Assembly: GCF_031085375.1 (NCBI RefSeq)
Contig: NZ_JAVCWF010000001.1
Coordinates: 1,612,001 to 1,676,000 of the forward strand
DNA: 64,000 nucleotides
From: Lactiplantibacillus brownii
GTDB lineage: Bacteria; Bacillota; Bacilli; Lactobacillales; Lactobacillaceae
Direction: 5' to 3'
The translations under genes were made by a program, and so were the position numbers. This document shows positions 35,851 through 45,782 of the stretch, piece by piece (position 1 is the first letter of the stretch; each line of letters begins with the position of its first letter). Under the pieces are notes generated by a model, which was not told where the DNA came from, ran no database searches, and saw only the letters and a program-made list of their open reading frames with translations.

Positions 35851-37722
35851 TTACTTCTTGTCCTTATCTTTATCTAAGTCTTCGAAGTCGCCATCGACGG
35901 TCTTGCCATCGCCTTTGGCATCATCACCCTTACCAGCATCGCCAGTCGCATCAGTAGCGCCCTTAGCGTCACCTTGTGCTTGTTGGGTCTGTTGATAAAG
36001 TTTAACTGATAAGTCTTGGACGATCTTGTTCAAGTCATCCTTCTTGGCTTTCATTTCTTCAACGTTGTTGTCATCTTGAGCTTTCTTCAAAGCATCACGG
36101 GCATCTTGAGCCTTCTTGACTTCTTCGTCAGAAACTTTACCTTTGAGTTCCTTGAGCGTCTTATCCGTCGTAAAGATCAATTGGTCAACTTCGTTCTTCA
36201 AGTCAACTTCTTCTTTACGCTTCTTATCAGCATCTTCGTTTTCTTTGGCTTCCTTGACCATTTGATCAATTTCTTCGTCAGAGAGACCCGATGAACTCTT
36301 GATGGTAATCTTTTGTTCTTTGTTCGTGCCCATATCCTTAGCAGAAACGTTCACGATACCGTTCTTATCAATATCGAATTTAACTTCGATTTGAGGAACA
36401 CCACGTGGGGCTGCTGGAATATCAGTTAATTGGAAACGACCCAATGTCTTGTTATCTGCTGCCATTGGCCGTTCACCTTGTAAGACATGAATATCAACGG
36501 CTGGTTGGTTATCAGCGGCCGTTGAGAAGACTTGTGACTTACTCGTTGGGATGGTCGTGTTACGATCAATCAACTTCGTGAAGACACCGCCCATGGTTTC
36601 AATCCCTAATGACAATGGTGTGACATCAAGTAAAACAACGTCTTTCACATCACCAGTGATGACCCCACCTTGAACCGCAGCACCTAAGGCAACCGCTTCG
36701 TCAGGGTTAATAGAATGGTTTGATTCTTTGCCAGTCCATTTTTCAACAGCTTCTTGAACAGCTGGAATCCGAGTTGACCCACCGTTTAAGATGACAACGT
36801 CCAAGTCAGAAGCTTGTAAATTAGCATCCTTCAACGCATTTTCAACTGGAACCCGGGTCTTGTCAACAAGGTCTTCAGTCAATTCGTTAAACTTAGCACG
36901 TGTTAAAGTTTGTTCCAAGTGTAACGGACCACTAGCACCAGCTGAAATAAATGGTAAGCTGATTTGTGCTTCAGAAACCCCTGAAAGGTCCTTCTTCGCT
37001 TTTTCAGCAGCATCCTTTAGCCGTTGTAATGCCATCTTGTCTTGTGACAAGTCAACGCCATTGTCAGCCTTGAAGCCAGCAACTAACCAATCAATGATCT
37101 TTTGGTCAAAATCATCCCCACCAAGATGGGTATCACCGTTCGTTGATAAGACTTCAAAGACCCCATCGCCTAATTCCAAGATGGAAACATCAAAAGTCCC
37201 ACCACCAAGATCATAAACTAAGATTTTTTCATCTTTGTCCGTTTTATCCAAACCATAAGCTAACGCTGCAGCTGTTGGTTCATTGATAATCCGTTCGATG
37301 TTCAAGCCAGCAATCTTACCAGCATCTTTAGTGGCTTGCCGTTGGGCATCATTAAAGTAAGCTGGCACCGTCACAACGGCCTTTTCAACCGTATCGCCTA
37401 AATAATCTTCCGCAAATCCCTTGATGTATTGTAAAATCATCGCAGAAATTTGTTGTGGCGTATAATCCTTGCCTTCAATATTTACTTTGTAACCAGCTTC
37501 ACCCATGTGACGCTTGATTGAAGCTACCGTGTTAGGATTGGTGATAGCTTGCCGCTTGGCAACTTCACCAACTTGAGTTTCGCCATCTTTAAATGCGACA
37601 ACTGATGGGACCGTCCGGCCGCCTTCAGGAGTCGTAATAATCTTTGGTTCGCTACCTTCGAGTACGGCAACCGCAGAGTTAGTCGTCCCGAGGTCAATCC
37701 CGATAATTTTATTACTTGCCAT
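35851..37722 (-). CDS. dnaK: Molecular chaperone DnaK (Hsp70)
   Basis: Hsp70 ATPase that folds and protects proteins. The 623 residues contain the nucleotide-binding domain (1-about 385) with [27 protein letters not shown] and the hydrophobic linker [13 protein letters not shown]. The substrate-binding domain and helical lid follow, with an Asp/Gly/Lys-rich tail ([16 protein letters not shown]) ending DKDKDKK. Length is in the Gram-positive range. It is the third gene of hrcA-grpE-dnaK, 37 bases behind grpE. Confidence 0.98.
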   Translation of the reverse strand: MASNKIIGIDLGTTNSAVAVLEGSEPKIITTPEGGRTVPSVVAFKDGETQVGEVAKRQAITNPNTVASIKRHMGEAGYKVNIEGKDYTPQQISAMILQYIKGFAEDYLGDTVEKAVVTVPAYFNDAQRQATKDAGKIAGLNIERIINEPTAAALAYGLDKTDKDEKILVYDLGGGTFDVSILELGDGVFEVLSTNGDTHLGGDDFDQKIIDWLVAGFKADNGVDLSQDKMALQRLKDAAEKAKKDLSGVSEAQISLPFISAGASGPLHLEQTLTRAKFNELTEDLVDKTRVPVENALKDANLQASDLDVVILNGGSTRIPAVQEAVEKWTGKESNHSINPDEAVALGAAVQGGVITGDVKDVVLLDVTPLSLGIETMGGVFTKLIDRNTTIPTSKSQVFSTAADNQPAVDIHVLQGERPMAADNKTLGRFQLTDIPAAPRGVPQIEVKFDIDKNGIVNVSAKDMGTNKEQKITIKSSSGLSDEEIDQMVKEAKENEDADKKRKEEVDLKNEVDQLIFTTDKTLKELKGKVSDEEVKKAQDARDALKKAQDDNNVEEMKAKKDDLNKIVQDLSVKLYQQTQQAQGDAKGATDATGDAGKGDDAKGDGKTVDGDFEDLDKDKDKK

Positions 37723-37759
37723 AAATTAACAAACCTCTTTTAATTTTATTTTTTTATTA

Positions 37760-38359
37760 TTACTGGGCCACAACAACCATTGCAGGTCGAAGCGTCCGGT
37801 CTTTAAATAGATAACCTTTTTGTAAAACTTGAACTACCGTTTCGGCAGGATGATCTTTGTCCGCCGGCACCGTTTGCACGGCCTGGTGAACGTTCGGATC
37901 AAATTTCTCACCATCTGCTGGAACTTCAGTTACGCTATTCTTTTTGAGGGCTTCTTGCAAATGCCCATAAACCATTTCGACACCCTTCTTCAACTGCTTA
38001 GCAGTTTCATCGGTAGCCGCGGTGGCTAATGCTCGTTCCAAGTTATCCAGCACTGGCAACACGTCCTTTGCCAACGTCTGACCATCATATTTAATGATCG
38101 ATGCTTGCTCTTTCTTGAAACGATTTTGCATATTGACCAATTCAGCTTGGGTTCGCAATAACTGATCATCCTTCTGGTCCAATTGCTGCTTTAATGCTGC
38201 AATTTGAGCCTCACGAGGATCAACCTTGGTTGCTGCTGCCTTTTTAGTCGTCGCTTTTTCTGCCGTCGACTTAGCTGTTGCTGAGTCGGCAGTGGATTGC
38301 GCCGCTTGGCTAGCCGTACTTTCAGCTGAATCGGTTGCGCTAGTTGGTTTCTTTGCCAA
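37760..38359 (-). CDS. grpE: Nucleotide exchange factor GrpE
   Basis: GrpE releases ADP from DnaK. The 199-residue reading starts at TTG 38359, chosen because GGGAG lies 9 bases upstream; a GTG at 38383 overlapping the hrcA stop lacks a ribosome site. A low-complexity Ala/Ser/Thr/Lys stretch (about 1-50) precedes the long coiled coil with ALKQQLDQKDDQLLRTQAEL. The beta-wing region ends VLQKGYLFKDRTLRPAMVVVAQ (in two parts), a family hallmark. It follows hrcA directly and precedes dnaK. Confidence 0.95.
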   Translation of the reverse strand: MAKKPTSATDSAESTASQAAQSTADSATAKSTAEKATTKKAAATKVDPREAQIAALKQQLDQKDDQLLRTQAELVNMQNRFKKEQASIIKYDGQTLAKDVLPVLDNLERALATAATDETAKQLKKGVEMVYGHLQEALKKNSVTEVPADGEKFDPNVHQAVQTVPADKDHPAETVVQVLQKGYLFKDRTLRPAMVVVAQ

Positions 38360-38379
38360 TGATTTCATCTCCCTGTCCG

Positions 38380-39423
38380 TCACTCGTCAAAGTACCGGTA
38401 ATAATCTAACAGTTTGCGGGCCAGTTCACGTTGAAACGCACCCATCAGACCGATCATCCGTGAGTATGGCATGGCTGTCGGCCCAAGCAAGGCGATAATA
38501 CCTTGCCCGTGCTGATCAACGTCATACGTTGCGGTGATCAAACTGTAGTCTTTCAATAAATCGTTGGTGATCTCATTCCCGATCCGAACTTGAATGTGTT
38601 GACCAGGTGTGCCAATCACATTGGCCAAGTTATCCGTTTGATCTAGCAATGAATACAATGATCGCATTTCTTTCGGATTCTGTTGACTCGTATAGTTAAA
38701 CAAGTTTAACTTGCCACCAACATAAAACCTTTCGGAAGCTGCCTTGGACAACACACTGCCAAAAATATCCAAGAAACCATCGGGATTTTGCAAATAACGC
38801 GATAATTTCAATGGAATCTCTTGTTGTAATTTGGCGAGGACGTCTTCTAACGGCAGGCCGATCAATTGATCATCGATAAAACGAACGACTGGCTCTAGTT
38901 CATCACCGGAAAGATCATTCGGAATCGTAAACGTCTGATTCTCAACATCCCCGTTATTAGTCACCAGAATGGCCATGACTTGATGATTGCCAAGCGGTAC
39001 TAAACGGAAGCCGCTGAGCCGACTATGTTTCAATTCCGGCCGTAGGGTAAAAGTCGTATAACTCGTCAATTGTGACAAGATATCCGCCGACTGCGCCACG
39101 ATCTCATCGATCTTATGAAATTCACCACCCAACGAATGTTGGATGACCTTCAAGTCACGATTATCCACCTTTTCAGGTGTCAGGATATGATCAACATAAT
39201 AACGATAACCCTTAATTGATGGAATTCGACCAGAAGACAAATGCGTTTTGACGATTAATCCCAAATCTTCAAGTCGCGCCATTTCATTACGAATCGTGGC
39301 GGAGCTAACCTTCATCGGCAACTCTTGGACTAAAGATTTGGACCCAACTGGGGTACCGCCTTCGGTATAGTCACGGACAATCGCCTTCAAAATTAGGCTT
39401 TGTCGTTCAGTTAACGTGATCAT
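38380..39423 (-). CDS. hrcA: Heat-inducible transcription repressor HrcA
   Basis: HrcA binds CIRCE operators and represses class I heat-shock genes; its activity depends on GroEL. The 347-residue protein has an N-terminal winged helix (about 1-75, with PVGSKSLVQ and SSATIRNEMARLEDLGLI), the GRIPSIKGYRYYVD segment and a C-terminal dimer domain. The start is ambiguous: GAGGTG abuts the ATG at 39423 and an in-frame GTG lies at 39426. It is the first gene of hrcA-grpE-dnaK, behind two CIRCE elements, so autoregulated. Confidence 0.96.
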   Translation of the reverse strand: MITLTERQSLILKAIVRDYTEGGTPVGSKSLVQELPMKVSSATIRNEMARLEDLGLIVKTHLSSGRIPSIKGYRYYVDHILTPEKVDNRDLKVIQHSLGGEFHKIDEIVAQSADILSQLTSYTTFTLRPELKHSRLSGFRLVPLGNHQVMAILVTNNGDVENQTFTIPNDLSGDELEPVVRFIDDQLIGLPLEDVLAKLQQEIPLKLSRYLQNPDGFLDIFGSVLSKAASERFYVGGKLNLFNYTSQQNPKEMRSLYSLLDQTDNLANVIGTPGQHIQVRIGNEITNDLLKDYSLITATYDVDQHGQGIIALLGPTAMPYSRMIGLMGAFQRELARKLLDYYRYFDE

Positions 39424-39432
39424 CACCTCTTT

Positions 39433-39459
39433 TTAGCACTTAACTTAATGGAGTGCTAA
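39433..39459. promoter_or_regulatory. CIRCE operator (HrcA binding site)
   Basis: TTAGCACTT, nine bases, GAGTGCTAA, only one base off the consensus. It is placed between the hrcA promoter and start codon. Confidence 0.95.
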
Positions 39460-39469
39460 CACAATTACT

Positions 39470-39498
39470 AATATAACAACCCCACCCCTTAAAGTCAA
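39470..39498 (-). promoter_or_regulatory. Promoter of the hrcA operon
   Basis: TTGACT (39498..39493), 17-base spacer, TATATT (39475..39470) on the minus strand, lying between the two CIRCE elements. Confidence 0.85.
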
Positions 39499-39514
39499 GG
39501 AAAGACAAAGTATT

Positions 39515-39541
39515 TTAGCAAAATAATTGGTCGAGTGCTAA
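39515..39541. promoter_or_regulatory. Second, degenerate CIRCE upstream of the hrcA promoter
   Basis: TTAGCAAAA, nine bases, GAGTGCTAA: one perfect arm and one arm with 6 of 9 consensus bases, exact spacing. It abuts the T-tract of the alsD terminator. Confidence 0.75.
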
Positions 39542-39569
39542 AAAAGTCCGAGGAAGCTTTCCTCGGACC
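39541..39569 (-). terminator. Terminator of truB-ribF-alsD
   Basis: GGTCCGAGGAA / TTCCTCGGAC stem with T6 on the minus strand. The T-run merges into the second CIRCE. Confidence 0.9.
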
Positions 39570-39576
39570 CATCAAC

Positions 39577-40287
39577 CTAGCGTTCAGCTTTGTTAATGGC
39601 TGAATCAATGGTTTCATTATCAAATTGTTCCTGTAAGTAATCTGCATTATCAATGGGTAGGTGTACTTGAAAATCAGCAAATTTTTGAACTTTCAGTTGG
39701 GCCTGATCAATTTCAAAATCTAAGAGATGCCCGCCAAGTTGATGATCTGCACTCAAGAAGTGTAAGTGGAAGCCACCCACCGTCGCCCCTTGGAATAGGT
39801 GCGGCGCAAAATAACCGATGATTGTTCCCTTGACGTCGGTCCCTTCAAATTCAGGCTGAGTGGCCGTCGCGGCAACCAAAGTCTGGTAAGGCTTAGTTTG
39901 ATGTGGCGCAACTCTAGTCTTAACCCGCTTGAAACTACCGTCAACGCGAATCGCGGCAAAAACATTCGTTAATTGATTGTCGGCTTGCACTTGTTGCTGA
40001 AACGCCGCTTGTCCTAAATCACTCACGGGTGTACCAGCTTGAGCAGCTTCAAAATGTACCGACGCAAATGGTAACGTTTCCGTTGCCGAAATTTGACGCA
40101 CTTGACCGTCTTCACGCGCTTGATAGGCCTGACCATCCAAAATAATGACCTCACCATTCAAACCATCTAACGTCCCAATCCCGGTATCACCATGCTTCAA
40201 TAACTCACCAGCCGTAATGGTCCCGTCATAGAGTCCTGGAACCAGCAACCCTAAAGTACCATGTTGAAAAATTTTACTTGTATCCAT
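39577..40287 (-). CDS. alsD: Alpha-acetolactate decarboxylase
   Basis: Zinc enzyme that decarboxylates alpha-acetolactate to acetoin, drawing off excess pyruvate and preventing diacetyl formation. The 236-residue product carries the metal-binding His pair in FHLHFLSADHQLGGHLLDF, the GTLDGLNGEVIILDGQAYQ region (in parts) and the conserved TIIGYFAPHLF strand. The ATG lies one base behind the ribF stop, with GGAG inside ribF, so it is coupled to it. No acetolactate synthase gene is nearby; placement behind truB-ribF is unusual metabolically. Confidence 0.94.
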   Translation of the reverse strand: MDTSKIFQHGTLGLLVPGLYDGTITAGELLKHGDTGIGTLDGLNGEVIILDGQAYQAREDGQVRQISATETLPFASVHFEAAQAGTPVSDLGQAAFQQQVQADNQLTNVFAAIRVDGSFKRVKTRVAPHQTKPYQTLVAATATQPEFEGTDVKGTIIGYFAPHLFQGATVGGFHLHFLSADHQLGGHLLDFEIDQAQLKVQKFADFQVHLPIDNADYLQEQFDNETIDSAINKAER

Positions 40288-40288
40288 A

Positions 40289-41284
40289 TTAGTTCTCCTT
40301 TTGCGCCCGTAACACGGACCAAAGCCGTGGCTGCGCGTGAAATGGCTGCGTAAGATAATAGTCGCGTGTGGCCTGTTCGTCTTGCTTGAGCTGTTTCACT
40401 AAGCCCGCCGCATCAGCAAACTTAATTTCCCCACGCATCCGGTGACCCCAACGAATCGTTAACGCCTGACCATAAATATCACCACTAAAATCCAATAAGT
40501 AAATTTCAACGGTCACTGGCCGGTCATCCCCAAAAGTGACGTTGCGCCCCACGGATGCCATCCCAGTCACCCACTGATTTTCCACTTTAACCATCGTGGC
40601 ATAAATGCCAATTCCAGGGACACGGGTATTGTTGCTATGAGCAACATTGGCCGTTGGAAAGCCGAGCGTGCGGCCACGAGCTTCCCCATGCACAACGGTT
40701 CCCATCGTTTCGTACTGGTAACCAAGCAGCGTATTCGCCTCATCAATTGCGCCCGCGTCCAACGCAGTACGAATCCGGGTCGAGCTGATTTTTTCCGTCC
40801 CATCAATGGCCTTAGGGACTTCAATAATCTCAAAACGATCATGACCGTAATCATTTAATCGCTGCATGTTGGCAATCGCCGCGGGTCCGTAAGTATAATC
40901 AAAGCCTGCCACCACCGTCGTGGCATGTAACCCAACAATCAACTGGTCCACAAAAGTTTGCGGTGGCATTGACCCCACTGCGGCGTCAAAATGCAACACA
41001 TAGAGGATGTCGACACCCATTTCAGCCATGAGGCTCACCTTTTGTGAAACCGTCGTCAAATAACGCACATGATCTGGTTCAGCGTGTTGAAAAACGACGG
41101 ATGGATGCTGATCAAACGTCATCACCGCTAATTTCGTGTTTGTGGCTTTAGCTGCGGCTCGCGCGGTGGCGACGACCCGTTGATGTCCCCGATGCACGCC
41201 GTCAAAAAAGCCGAGTGCTAACGTGATCGCCCCAGCTGGAATTTGACTCGCCACATAAGGATAACTTAAATTAATCACCTGCAT
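40289..41284 (-). CDS. ribF: Bifunctional riboflavin kinase / FAD synthetase
   Basis: RibF turns riboflavin into FMN and FMN into FAD. The 331 residues include an N-terminal FAD synthetase domain with LGFFDGVHRGHQRV (nucleotidyl-transferase HxGH) and the SSTRIR motif, and a C-terminal riboflavin kinase domain (about 185-315) with GRTLGFPTANV and the Mg/ATP loop GIGIYATMV. The order truB-ribF is the usual Bacillota one. It begins 12 bases behind truB. Confidence 0.96.
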   Translation of the reverse strand: MQVINLSYPYVASQIPAGAITLALGFFDGVHRGHQRVVATARAAAKATNTKLAVMTFDQHPSVVFQHAEPDHVRYLTTVSQKVSLMAEMGVDILYVLHFDAAVGSMPPQTFVDQLIVGLHATTVVAGFDYTYGPAAIANMQRLNDYGHDRFEIIEVPKAIDGTEKISSTRIRTALDAGAIDEANTLLGYQYETMGTVVHGEARGRTLGFPTANVAHSNNTRVPGIGIYATMVKVENQWVTGMASVGRNVTFGDDRPVTVEIYLLDFSGDIYGQALTIRWGHRMRGEIKFADAAGLVKQLKQDEQATRDYYLTQPFHAQPRLWSVLRAQKEN

Positions 41285-41296
41285 GTCAAAAACTCC

Positions 41297-42220
41297 TTAT
41301 TCAACTGAGAACATTTTGAACGGCTTGTACCGTTGTTCTTCAGTCCGATAACTATACAAACATTTTATGCGGTCTTGGTAGGTCAATGCAAGAATCGTGT
41401 CCGCATCCGGATTGGCTTGCTGTCCTTCATCCGCCAACAACCAGGCACCATTTTTAACCCGCGCCCATTGCGCTGCCGTTAGTGCGACCTGCGGATATTG
41501 CGTTAAAGCTTTCTCAATTGGTGCCAACAAGTCAGCTTCCGTCCCGGCCGCCACAGCTGCTTCAATCTGGTCAAACGTGATCGTCTCAGCTAAGTTAAAG
41601 CCGCCACTCTTCAAACGAGTCAAATCACTCATGACCGCTGGAACGCCAAGTTGTTTGCCCACATCCACTGCTAAGGTGCGGACATAAGTCCCTTTGCTAC
41701 AATCGACCGTAAAATAAATGGTCTGCGTTTGCGTTTCAGCATCATAAGTCGCAGCTTGGCGTTGGACAAAACGACCAATCGTAATGTGACGTTCAGGTCG
41801 GGCCACGGTCTCACCATGACGAGCATAATCATATAGCCGACGACCATTCACTTTAACGGCGGAAAACATCGGTGGAATCTGCGTGATCTCGCCCGTCATC
41901 GTGGCTAAGGCCGCATCAATTTCAGCGGTCGTGAATGGCTTAGCAATGGCCATTCGCTCGATTTCATCGCCGTCTAAATCTTCCGTGGTCGTCGCAAACC
42001 CCAACGTCATACTGCCCTGGTACTGTTTGCCAGAAGCCACCAAAAACTGCACGACTTTGGTAGCGTTGCCAATACAAATGGGTAATACCCCGTCGACACT
42101 AGGATCTAGAGTCCCTGAATGCCCTACTTTGCGGGTATGATAGAGTCTTCTAATTTTAGCCACGCAGTCAAAACTCGTCAAGCCACGTGGTTTATATAAT
42201 GGTAAAATTCCGTTTGGCAT
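41297..42220 (-). CDS. truB: tRNA pseudouridine(55) synthase
   Basis: TruB makes pseudouridine 55 in the T-loop of tRNAs and helps tRNA folding. The 307-residue protein has the catalytic Asp39 in GHSGTLDPSVDGVLP, the N-terminal KPRGLTSFD motif and the RLYDYARHGE loop. A PUA-like C-terminus follows. The ATG at 42220 follows AAGGAG. It is the first gene of truB-ribF-alsD with its own extended -10 promoter; in many relatives truB is joined to the upstream nusA-infB-rbfA operon, but here a terminator lies between. Confidence 0.96.
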   Translation of the reverse strand: MPNGILPLYKPRGLTSFDCVAKIRRLYHTRKVGHSGTLDPSVDGVLPICIGNATKVVQFLVASGKQYQGSMTLGFATTTEDLDGDEIERMAIAKPFTTAEIDAALATMTGEITQIPPMFSAVKVNGRRLYDYARHGETVARPERHITIGRFVQRQAATYDAETQTQTIYFTVDCSKGTYVRTLAVDVGKQLGVPAVMSDLTRLKSGGFNLAETITFDQIEAAVAAGTEADLLAPIEKALTQYPQVALTAAQWARVKNGAWLLADEGQQANPDADTILALTYQDRIKCLYSYRTEEQRYKPFKMFSVE

Positions 42221-42249
42221 AAATTTACTCCTTAAAATTAACTTTTTTT

Positions 42250-42258
42250 AGTATACCA
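42250..42258 (-). promoter_or_regulatory. Extended -10 promoter of truB-ribF-alsD
   Basis: TGG followed by TATACT (42255..42250) on the minus strand. The -35 is not recognisable. Confidence 0.6.
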
Positions 42259-42345
42259 CATTCAATAAAATCACCGACTCATGACTTGCCTTCAAAGCTA
42301 AACCCAATGAGTCGACAGTTAACGCTGCTGACTAGGTTTAACGCC

Positions 42346-42382
42346 AAAAAAAGACCGTTTCGAGTAAAAACCCGAAACGGTC
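42346..42382 (-). terminator. Terminator of the rimP-nusA-infB-rbfA operon
   Basis: Perfect 10-bp stem GACCGTTTCG / CGAAACGGTC followed by T7 on the minus strand, behind rbfA. Confidence 0.92.
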
Positions 42383-42401
42383 AATAACCAGACTTGAACA
42401 A

Positions 42402-42761
42402 CTAGTCGTGGCGTTTTAAATTGTTGATCAATTCGTCGATCCGACTCCCATATTGAATAGAAGTATCCCGTTCAAATATCAGTTCAGGCGTCTTGTAAAT
42501 GCTAAGCCGAGAGCCTAATTCACTACGAATTAACCCCTTAGCCTTTTCAAGTCCTTGGGCAGTCTTCTCACCATCAGACGCTTTGTCCGATAAAATGCTG
42601 TAGAAGATCGTGGCTTGTTGTAAGTCACCCGTTACCGTAACACCGGTAATAGTTAACCCAGACTCAGCAACCCGTGGATCACGAACACGCTTCAATAGAA
42701 TGTCGTCGACTTCTTTTTGGATCTCTTGTTCCAGTCGACCAACCCGATAATGTTGTGCCAT
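42402..42761 (-). CDS. rbfA: Ribosome-binding factor A
   Basis: RbfA binds free 30S particles and promotes 16S rRNA 5'-end maturation, important in cold adaptation. The 119-residue protein has the KH-like fold of the family, with RVGRLEQEIQKEVDDILLKR at the N-terminus and the SRLSIYKTPELIFERDTS strand near the end. The ATG at 42761 follows GGAGG. It lies 26 bases behind infB, the standard infB-rbfA order, and closes the operon. Confidence 0.96.
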   Translation of the reverse strand: MAQHYRVGRLEQEIQKEVDDILLKRVRDPRVAESGLTITGVTVTGDLQQATIFYSILSDKASDGEKTAQGLEKAKGLIRSELGSRLSIYKTPELIFERDTSIQYGSRIDELINNLKRHD

Positions 42762-42787
42762 TCTAATGCACCTCCTTGAGAGATTGC

Positions 42788-45463
42788 TTATTCAATCGGA
42801 ATTTCTTTCATGACATAAGCTTCGATGACATCATTAACTCTGATATCATTGTAATCTTCAATTCGAAGACCTAATTCGAAACCTTGTTTAACTTCTTTAA
42901 CATCGTCCTTGAAGCGACGTAAACTAGCCAGTTTACCGTCATAAATCACGACGCTGTCACGGATGACCCGGACACCGGAATCACGATGAATGACCCCATC
43001 TGTGACCATCCCACCACCGATAGTCCCAACCTTAGAAACCTTGTAGATTTCACGGATTTCGACTTGACCAGTGATCTTTTCTTCATATTTCGGTTCGAGC
43101 ATCCCTTTCATCGCGCTTTCGATTTCATCAATCGCGTTGTAGATGACTTGATGCAAACGAATATCAACATCGTCAGTGTCAGCTTGCGACTTTGCTTGTG
43201 GCGTTGGTCGAACGTTGAACCCGATGATGATGGCATTACTTGCTTCCGCCAAAGCCACATCACTTTCGTTAATGGCCCCAACAGCAGTATGGATAATGTT
43301 AACCCGGACACCTTCGACTTCGATCTTCTTCAAACTACCAGCCAAGGCCTCAACTGAACCTTGAACATCAGCCTTGATGATGACGTCAACTTCTTTAAGC
43401 TCGCCTTGCTTCATTGAATCAAACAAGTTGTCCAATGTCACATGGTTCGTTTGCTTCCGTTCGTCCATCAAAGCTTGCTTAGCCCGTTCTTCACCGGCTT
43501 CACGAGCGGTCTTTTCATCGTCAAACACGACGAAACGATCCCCAGCTTCAGGTACATCACTCAAACCAGTAATCTCGATTGGTGTGGATGGAATGGCTTC
43601 TTGAATCCGGCGACCATTGTCATTCGTCATCGTCCGGACACGACCATAGGTATTCCCAACAACGATTGGGTCACCAACATGCATCGTCCCTTGTTGAACT
43701 AACAAGGTTGCCGTTGAGCCTTTCCCACGATCCAAACTAGCTTCCAAAACGGAACCAGCGGCGTTTTGATCTGGGTTAGCTTTCAATTCCAATACTTCAG
43801 CTTGTAACAAGATCATGTCCAATAATTCATCCAAATTCTTACCGAATTTCGCTGAAATTTGAACGAAGATCGTTTCGCCACCCCAGTCTTCAGGAATCAA
43901 ACCGTATTCGGTCAATTGTTCCATGACATGGTTAGGGTTAGCGCCGGGCTTATCAATCTTGTTAACTGCGACGATAATTGGTACTTTGGCTGCTTTCGCA
44001 TGGTTGATGGCTTCGATAGTTTGTGGCATCACACCATCATCCGCCGCAACGACTAAGACCGTGATATCGGTAATATCAGCACCACGTGCCCGCATTTCGG
44101 TAAAGGCCGCATGTCCAGGCGTATCCAAGAAGGTGATGGATTTACCATCATGCTTCACTTGGTAGGCCCCGATAGCTTGCGTGATCCCACCGGCTTCACC
44201 AGCGGTAACGTGGGTATGCCGAAGCTTATCAAGCAAGGTCGTCTTACCATGGTCAACGTGCCCCATGACAGTGACAACGGGTGCGCGAGTCACAGCATTT
44301 TCCATGTTTTGATTTTCATCATCGAAGAACTTGTCTAAGTCAGTTACATCGACTTCAACCTTTTCTTGGGCATTAATCCCATAGTCGGCTGCCAGAACTT
44401 CAATCGTATCCTTATCAAGTGATTGGTTTTGGTTAACCGCCACACCTAACATGAACAACTTCTTGATAATTTCAGCTGGTTCGCGATGCAAAATCTTACC
44501 CAAATCTTGCGCATTCATCCCGACCGTATAGACTAAGGTTTCTGGTAATGGCTTATCCTTCCGAACTGGTGCCGGCTTGTTATTCACTTGCCGAATCCGT
44601 TGATTCTTCCGGTTTTGCTTCTTGTTATTACGACGGCGGTTATTGTTATTACCACGGTAACGACCACCACCGCCGTTATTGTTCAAGCTACCGCCAAAGC
44701 GGCCACTGCCATTACGACTACTATTGTTGTTGCCATTGCTACTGTTAGTACTCCGGTTTGCCGAATTATTATTCCGGTTTTGCGTATTACTTGAGCGGTT
44801 TTGGCTGTTATTGCTATGGTTTTGACCATTGTTTGAACGATTTTGGCCACCGCTAGTCCGATTTGCTGAACTATTGTTTGAACGGTTACCATTGTTACTT
44901 CTCGTCCCATTGCTGCTATTTGACCGGTTGTTACTATTGCGATTAGCCGTTGAATTGTTCGACCGGTTTTGGCCGCCATTCCGATTCTGACCGTTACTAG
45001 TACTCCGGTTAGCCGTATTGTTCGAACGAGTCCCGTTACTACTGTTCGTTCGGGTCCCATTACTTGCTGGCCGTGAACTGGTAGACCGTGAACTATGATT
45101 GTTTGCACGGTTTCCATTGCTACTGCTGTTATTGTTGGGACGGTTTTGGCTATGATTATTGTTATTATTTCGATTATTATTCAAAGAATCACCACTCTGT
45201 TGATGACGCGAGTTGGATTGCTGCTGGTTAGCAGTTCGTGTCACATTTTTAGCTTCCGACTTCGAAGCTGAACCGGTTTCCCCGGCCGTTTTAGATTTAG
45301 GATTGGTGCCAGCTTGAGTGCCCTTTAATTGGCGCTCTTCGTTGTCACCGAGTGTCGACATATGATTTTTAACGGAGAATCCCAACTGTTGTGCTTGCGC
45401 AATCAACTGTTTACTTGGAACATGTAGCTCCTTCGCTAATTCATAAATTCGCTTTTTCCCCAT
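42788..45463 (-). CDS. infB: Translation initiation factor IF-2
   Basis: IF-2 GTPase brings initiator tRNA to the 30S subunit and drives subunit joining. The 891-residue form has an N-terminal IF2_N module (about 1-52), then a roughly 230-residue Asn/Ser/Arg/Gly low-complexity linker (about 60-295), a second IF2_N-like segment (about 310-365), the G domain beginning [14 protein letters not shown] (near 390) with DTPGHAAF and NKIDKP, and C-terminal EF-like and fMet-tRNA domains. The linker is longer than in B. subtilis IF-2. The ATG is preceded by GGAGG; the gene lies 13 bases behind the L7Ae-type gene. Confidence 0.97.
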   Translation of the reverse strand: MGKKRIYELAKELHVPSKQLIAQAQQLGFSVKNHMSTLGDNEERQLKGTQAGTNPKSKTAGETGSASKSEAKNVTRTANQQQSNSRHQQSGDSLNNNRNNNNNHSQNRPNNNSSSNGNRANNHSSRSTSSRPASNGTRTNSSNGTRSNNTANRSTSNGQNRNGGQNRSNNSTANRNSNNRSNSSNGTRSNNGNRSNNSSANRTSGGQNRSNNGQNHSNNSQNRSSNTQNRNNNSANRSTNSSNGNNNSSRNGSGRFGGSLNNNGGGGRYRGNNNNRRRNNKKQNRKNQRIRQVNNKPAPVRKDKPLPETLVYTVGMNAQDLGKILHREPAEIIKKLFMLGVAVNQNQSLDKDTIEVLAADYGINAQEKVEVDVTDLDKFFDDENQNMENAVTRAPVVTVMGHVDHGKTTLLDKLRHTHVTAGEAGGITQAIGAYQVKHDGKSITFLDTPGHAAFTEMRARGADITDITVLVVAADDGVMPQTIEAINHAKAAKVPIIVAVNKIDKPGANPNHVMEQLTEYGLIPEDWGGETIFVQISAKFGKNLDELLDMILLQAEVLELKANPDQNAAGSVLEASLDRGKGSTATLLVQQGTMHVGDPIVVGNTYGRVRTMTNDNGRRIQEAIPSTPIEITGLSDVPEAGDRFVVFDDEKTAREAGEERAKQALMDERKQTNHVTLDNLFDSMKQGELKEVDVIIKADVQGSVEALAGSLKKIEVEGVRVNIIHTAVGAINESDVALAEASNAIIIGFNVRPTPQAKSQADTDDVDIRLHQVIYNAIDEIESAMKGMLEPKYEEKITGQVEIREIYKVSKVGTIGGGMVTDGVIHRDSGVRVIRDSVVIYDGKLASLRRFKDDVKEVKQGFELGLRIEDYNDIRVNDVIEAYVMKEIPIE

Positions 45464-45476
45464 ATCTTCACCCTCC

Positions 45477-45782
45477 TTAATTTGTCATGATCGCCACCAT
45501 TTTCTTGGCAAAACCAGCATCGGTAATCGCAATTACAGTACGTGGGTTGCCATTTGCCGCAGTCAGTTCTGCGCGAGTCAAGATATCAATCACTGGGACA
45601 TCATAAGATTGGGCCTTATCATGAAATTTTTTGGCTGTCGAGGGACCCGCATCACTGGCAATAAAAACCAGCTTTGCAGATTGATTACGGATTGCGTTCA
45701 GTGTTAAATTTTCACCGGCAATCTGTTGTTTGGCACGCCGTGAAAGGCCCAGTAAGTTTAAACAAGCTTGTTTAGGCGTCAT
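45477..45782 (-). CDS. L7Ae-family RNA-binding protein (YlxQ type)
   Basis: Small kink-turn-binding protein of the L7Ae/L30e family found in Bacillota nusA operons; its RNA target is not settled. From ATG 45782 it has 101 residues, with [19 protein letters not shown] at the N-terminus and the [17 protein letters not shown] strand-helix typical of the fold. The start overlaps the end of ylxR by 11 bases; a longer frame to 45818 lacks a better ribosome site. Fourth gene of the rimP-nusA-ylxR-L7Ae-infB-rbfA operon. Confidence 0.9.
   Translation of the reverse strand: MTPKQACLNLLGLSRRAKQQIAGENLTLNAIRNQSAKLVFIASDAGPSTAKKFHDKAQSYDVPVIDILTRAELTAANGNPRTVIAITDAGFAKKMVAIMTN

Noticed and set aside
44588..45117. 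Long open frames on both strands opposite infB (for example 44588-44794 plus, 44683-45117 in another minus frame)
   Set aside because: They arise from the repetitive Asn/Ser codons of the IF-2 linker and have no ribosome sites or family features.
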